DNA from: Prevotella scopos JCM 17725
Lineage (GTDB): Bacteria; Bacteroidota; Bacteroidia; Bacteroidales; Bacteroidaceae
Direction of reading: 5' to 3'
DNA: 64,000 bases
NCBI RefSeq assembly: GCF_018127785.1
Contig: NZ_CP072390.1
Location: forward strand, 248,001-312,000
Positions 60,632 through 64,000 of this stretch are shown here, one piece after another. Both the position numbers and the translations under genes were made by a program. Under the pieces are notes generated by a model that ran no database searches, was not told the DNA's origin, and saw nothing but the letters and a program-made list of their open reading frames with translations. Each line of letters starts with the position of its first letter. Positions within the stretch are counted from its first letter, which is position 1.

Positions 60632-63600
60632 TTACAACTTGCTTTCAACCCACTTACGAGCATTTACAAATGCCTCAATCCATGGTGTAACCTCTTCCTG
60701 ACGACGCTCACGTGGATAGTAAGCCTGCTGCCATGGGAAGATAGCACGTTCCAAGTGTGGCATCATTGCAAGGTGACGACCGTCTGCAGAGCAGATACCT
60801 GCTACATTGTAGTCAGAGCCGTTAGGGTTACCAGGATATTCAGCGTAATTGTATTTAGCAATGATATTGTACTTGTCTTCAGCCTCTGGCAGATAGAAAC
60901 GACCCTCGCCGTGTGCTACCCAGATACCGAGTTTGTTACCGCTCAGTGAACCGAACATTACACTATCGTTCTGTGGAATGGTCAAGTTCAAGAATGAACT
61001 CTCAAACTTCTTACTTGTATTGTGGCAGAGGTGAGCACGATGCTTGTGTTCTGGGTTGATAAGGTTCAACTCAACCATCAACTGACAACCGTTACAGATA
61101 CCCAATGAAAGTGTATCTTCGCGTGCATAGAAGCGGTCGAGTGCCTGCTTAGCCTTTGGATTATAGAGGAAAGCACCAGCCCATCCCTTTGCAGAACCGA
61201 GTACGTCAGAGTTAGAGAAACCACCGCAGAAGACGATCATATTTACTTCTTCCAAAGTCTCACGACCAGTGATGAGGTCGGTCATCATGACGTCTTTCAC
61301 CTCAAAGCCTGCCAAATAGAGTGCATAAGCCATCTCACGCTCACCATTGGTGCCCTTCTCACGAATGATAGCTGCCTTTGGTGTTTGGTGATGGGTGTTA
61401 GGTGTTGAAGTCTTCCAACGGTCTGCATTGAGTCCATACTGCTGAAGTGTACCGGTGAAGTCAGCATTAAACTTCATCTCGATTGGCTGCTTCTTATAGT
61501 TCTGAGCACGCTTCTTCGCCATGCCGTTCATACTTTGTTTGCGGTCGAGCAAGTACGAAGTCTTATACCATGTCTCACGCATAGCATCAATATCGAACTC
61601 TGCCTTCCAATCGCCATCAGCAATGCTGAGCGTACGTTTGTCAGGACTTGGTGTACCGATACGAGCAAAGCCGATACAGTTCTCAGTCAAGAATTCTTTG
61701 ACTTCTTCCTTATGTTCATCAGCAACCTGAATAACTACACCCGGATTCTCAGCAAAAAGCTTCTTGATTACATCGTCACCCTTGATGTCGTGGAGGTTGA
61801 TATGCAAACCACCTTCAGCATTAGCAAAGGTCATTTCAAGCAATGTTGTAATCAAACCACCTGCTGAAATGTCGTGTCCAGCAAGTATCCATCCACGGCG
61901 AATCATCTCCTGTACAGCATCGAAACAGTCGCAGAAGTACTGTGGTTCTTTCACGGTTGGAACGTCACTGCCAATCTTTCCGAGACTCTGTGCAAAGGCA
62001 GAACCACCTAAACGCTGCTCGTCAAAGCTAAAGTCGATATGATAGAGGCGTGTGTTCTTATTATTAACAAGTACTGGAGAAACCACCTGACGAACATCGC
62101 TTACCTCACCACCACTGGTAACAATGACGGTTCCTGGAGAGATAATCTTATCTCCATTAGGATATTGCTGAGTCAGAGAAAGTGAATCCTTACCTGTTGG
62201 AACGTTCACGCCGATAGCGCAGCAGAAGTCTGATAGTGCCTTAACCGCACTATAAAGACGTGCGTCTTCACCCTTCTGTGAGCGACAAGGCCACATCCAG
62301 TTGGCTGAAAGACTTAGGCTATCCATGCCGTCTGCCAATGGTGCCCATACGATGTTGGTCAATGATTCAGCTACGGAAAGGACAGAGCCTGCCTCTGGTG
62401 ATGCGAGTCCTGCCTGTGGAGCGTGACCGAGTGCGGTAGCAATACCCTTATGACCACGATAGTCTAAGGCTACAACACCACAGTCAGAGAGTGGCAACTG
62501 AATCTCACCCTGACACTGCTGACGGGCAACCTTACCTGCAACAGAGCGGTCAACCTTGTTTGTCAACCAGTCCTTACATGCCACAGCTTCTAACTGAAGC
62601 ACACGCTGGAGGTATTCCTCCACCTTATCTATACTATAAGATACATTCTCATATTTGCGTTCAACGATCTCATCCTTCATGATTGTCTTTGGAGAATGAC
62701 CGAACATCTGTGCTACGTCTAAGTCGAATGGTTTTACACCATCGCCCTGTACGAAAGCAAAGTGGGCATCACCTGTAGTTTCACCAACAACATACATTGG
62801 TGCACGCTCACGCTCAGCAATCTTCTTCACGTGGTCGAGGTGCTTCTCGTCAATGAGCAAGCCCATGCGCTCCTGTGATTCGTTGGCGATAATTTCTTTG
62901 GCACTCAAAGTCTTGTCACCGATAGGCAACTGTGACATATCAATCTTACCACCAGATTCTTCAACAAGCTCACTCAAGCAATTCAAGTGTCCTGCAGAAC
63001 CATGGTCGTGAATAGAAACAACAGGGTTGTTGTCTTCTTCTACCAATGCACGTACGAGGTTATAAGCACGTTTCTGCATCTCTGGGTTAGCACGCTGTAT
63101 GGCATTCAACTCAATACCATTTGAGTAACGACCAGTATCAACTGATGAAACAGAACCACCACCAAGTCCGATACGATAGTTATCACCACCAACGACAACT
63201 ACCTTGTTGCCAGCCTGTGGTTCACCCTTCAGACAGTCGCGCTTGGTACCATAACCAACGCCACCTGCAAGCATAATTACCTTATCGTAAGCATACTTCT
63301 CACCATTCTCTTGATGTTCAAATGTGAGTAGTGAACCGGTAATTAAAGGCTGACCAAACTTATTACCGAAATCACTCGCACCATTAGATGCCTTGATAAG
63401 AATCTGTTCTGGAGTTTGATAGAGCCACTGACGGACAGGAAGGATATCTTCCCAATCACGTAAGGCTGGAGTTGTACCGTCATCTTCTGTCAGACGAGGG
63501 TAAGCGGTCATATAGACTGCTGTTCCTGCGATTGGCCATGAACCAACGCCACCGCCCATACGGTCGCGAATCTCACCACCCGTACCTGTTGCTGCTCCAT

Positions 63601-64000
63601 TGAATGGCTCAACGGTAGTTGGGAAGTTGTGGGTCTCGGCTTTCAGAGAGATAACACTCTCGATAGGCTTTACTCGGAAATAGTCGGATGTACTTTGGTT
63701 TGCTGGTGCAAACTGCTCAACCTCTGGACCTTGTGCGAAAGCTACGTTGTCTTTATAGGCTGAAAGAATCTTACCAGGATTCTCTTTTGTAGTCTTCTTG
63801 ATGAGGCTGAAGAGGCTGCTCTCCATTACCTTACCATCAATGACAAACTCACCACCGAAAATCTTATGGCGGCAATGCTCAGAGTTAATCTGTGCGAAAC
63901 CGAAGATTTCAGAGTCGGTGAGTGGGCGGCCATTCTGCTTCTCAATCTTGTGGAGATATTCCATCTCCTCTGGTGAGAGTGCCAAACCTTCCTCTTCGTT
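60632..64000 (-). CDS. purL: PurL, phosphoribosylformylglycinamidine synthase (N-terminus beyond the window)
   Basis: Large single-chain FGAM synthetase of purine synthesis, using glutamine and ATP. About 1,122 residues are in the window; the frame is open to the last base, so the N-terminus is missing. Visible are QINSEHCRHKIFGGEF, the HNFPTTVEPFNGAATGTGGE block, GHDISAGGLITTLLEM, and the C-terminal glutaminase with Cys in LGICNGCQLM and AHGEGRF. A non-family insert, TSTPNTHHQTPKA, sits in the linker before the glutaminase domain. It is encoded by a repeat also found in the chromate-transporter gene. Confidence 0.96.
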   Translation of the reverse strand, partial: NEEEGLALSPEEMEYLHKIEKQNGRPLTDSEIFGFAQINSEHCRHKIFGGEFVIDGKVMESSLFSLIKKTTKENPGKILSAYKDNVAFAQGPEVEQFAPANQSTSDYFRVKPIESVISLKAETHNFPTTVEPFNGAATGTGGEIRDRMGGGVGSWPIAGTAVYMTAYPRLTEDDGTTPALRDWEDILPVRQWLYQTPEQILIKASNGASDFGNKFGQPLITGSLLTFEHQENGEKYAYDKVIMLAGGVGYGTKRDCLKGEPQAGNKVVVVGGDNYRIGLGGGSVSSVDTGRYSNGIELNAIQRANPEMQKRAYNLVRALVEEDNNPVVSIHDHGSAGHLNCLSELVEESGGKIDMSQLPIGDKTLSAKEIIANESQERMGLLIDEKHLDHVKKIAERERAPMYVVGETTGDAHFAFVQGDGVKPFDLDVAQMFGHSPKTIMKDEIVERKYENVSYSIDKVEEYLQRVLQLEAVACKDWLTNKVDRSVAGKVARQQCQGEIQLPLSDCGVVALDYRGHKGIATALGHAPQAGLASPEAGSVLSVAESLTNIVWAPLADGMDSLSLSANWMWPCRSQKGEDARLYSAVKALSDFCCAIGVNVPTGKDSLSLTQQYPNGDKIISPGTVIVTSGGEVSDVRQVVSPVLVNNKNTRLYHIDFSFDEQRLGGSAFAQSLGKIGSDVPTVKEPQYFCDCFDAVQEMIRRGWILAGHDISAGGLITTLLEMTFANAEGGLHINLHDIKGDDVIKKLFAENPGVVIQVADEHKEEVKEFLTENCIGFARIGTPSPDKRTLSIADGDWKAEFDIDAMRETWYKTSYLLDRKQSMNGMAKKRAQNYKKQPIEMKFNADFTGTLQQYGLNADRWKTSTPNTHHQTPKAAIIREKGTNGEREMAYALYLAGFEVKDVMMTDLITGRETLEEVNMIVFCGGFSNSDVLGSAKGWAGAFLYNPKAKQALDRFYAREDTLSLGICNGCQLMVELNLINPEHKHRAHLCHNTSKKFESSFLNLTIPQNDSVMFGSLSGNKLGIWVAHGEGRFYLPEAEDKYNIIAKYNYAEYPGNPNGSDYNVAGICSADGRHLAMMPHLERAIFPWQQAYYPRERRQEEVTPWIEAFVNARKWVESKL
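61374..61414 (-). repeat. Thr/Pro-rich coding repeat, copy in purL
   Basis: On the minus strand TCAACACCTAACACCCA then TCACCAAACACCAAAGG, encoding STPNTHHQTPKA between the synthetase and glutaminase domains. Confidence 0.6.

Noticed and set aside
1..64000. tRNA, rRNA or intact insertion sequences
   Set aside because: None were seen on reading; no tRNA-like cloverleaf with a TTCRA arm and no transposase was recognised, though a tRNAscan-type search was not possible.

Overview
The window looks like a chromosomal segment of a Bacteroidetes bacterium, most likely an oral-type Prevotella. The evidence is moderately low G+C, A-rich leaders without strong Shine-Dalgarno sites, and promoters of the form TTTG-N19/20-TAnnTTTG in front of many genes. 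The gene content agrees: type III glutamine synthetase, LL-diaminopimelate aminotransferase, glycine-lipid acyltransferases, DUF4290 and DUF2339 proteins, and a secreted protein with a type-IX-secretion-like C-terminus. The species is not determined. No rRNA, tRNA, CRISPR array or intact insertion sequence was seen.

Layout. (1) 1-7338, minus strand: the start of the division and cell-wall (dcw) cluster, mraZ-rsmH-ftsL-ftsI-murE-mraY-murD, with a recognisable MraZ operator. (2) 7339-8277: a repeat-rich gap holding a 269-bp element with 24-bp perfect terminal inverted repeats. (3) 8278-10186: glsA-glsB for glycine (N-acyl amino acid) lipids. (4) 10.2-24.3 kb, mostly minus: glnN, a membrane-anchored AraC-type regulator, a Pif1-like helicase, a TIGR02757 protein, bcp, dapF-dapL and an M13 peptidase, plus two unlisted small transcripts (a 27-aa hydrophobic peptide gene and a candidate sRNA). 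(5) 24.8-26.3 kb: an AAA/DUF4143 ATPase gene preceded by three 18-bp palindromes spaced exactly 33 bp apart. (6) 26.3-36.7 kb: a DUF2339 membrane protein, a licD / CDP-polyol cytidylyltransferase / SDR cassette, and a 1246-aa secreted protein followed by a 54-aa acidic protein gene. (7) 37.4-49.5 kb: an envelope-glycan region (flippase, hexapeptide acyltransferase, GT2; then eptA-like transferase, two acyltransferase-3 proteins, UbiA-type phosphoribosyltransferase, HAD phosphatase, GtrA and two paralogous polytopic proteins). (8) 49.6-64 kb: housekeeping genes nadD, gmk, yicC, tsaB, DUF4290, murA, rimM, dxr, rseP, two chromate-transporter half proteins and purL (cut by the window end).

Peptidoglycan and envelope synthesis dominate. 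MraZ, MraY, MurE, MurA, DapF, DapL and FtsI form one pathway; MurE carries the meso-DAP DNPR signature, which fits DapL and DapF. MurA carries Asp instead of the catalytic Cys, predicting natural fosfomycin insensitivity. Dxr supplies isoprenoid precursors for the lipid carriers used by MraY and UbiA.

The most unusual layer is repetitive DNA. There are six intergenic arrays with an exact 22-bp period and a palindromic core; a G/C-rich palindrome found free in gaps and also in frame inside N-terminal extensions of Gmk, NadD and a TIGR02757 protein; a Thr/Pro-rich coding repeat shared by PurL and a chromate transporter; two 67-bp AT-rich elements; two MITE-like elements; and the 33-bp-spaced palindrome triplet. 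A decayed DUF559 endonuclease gene runs in frame into gmk.
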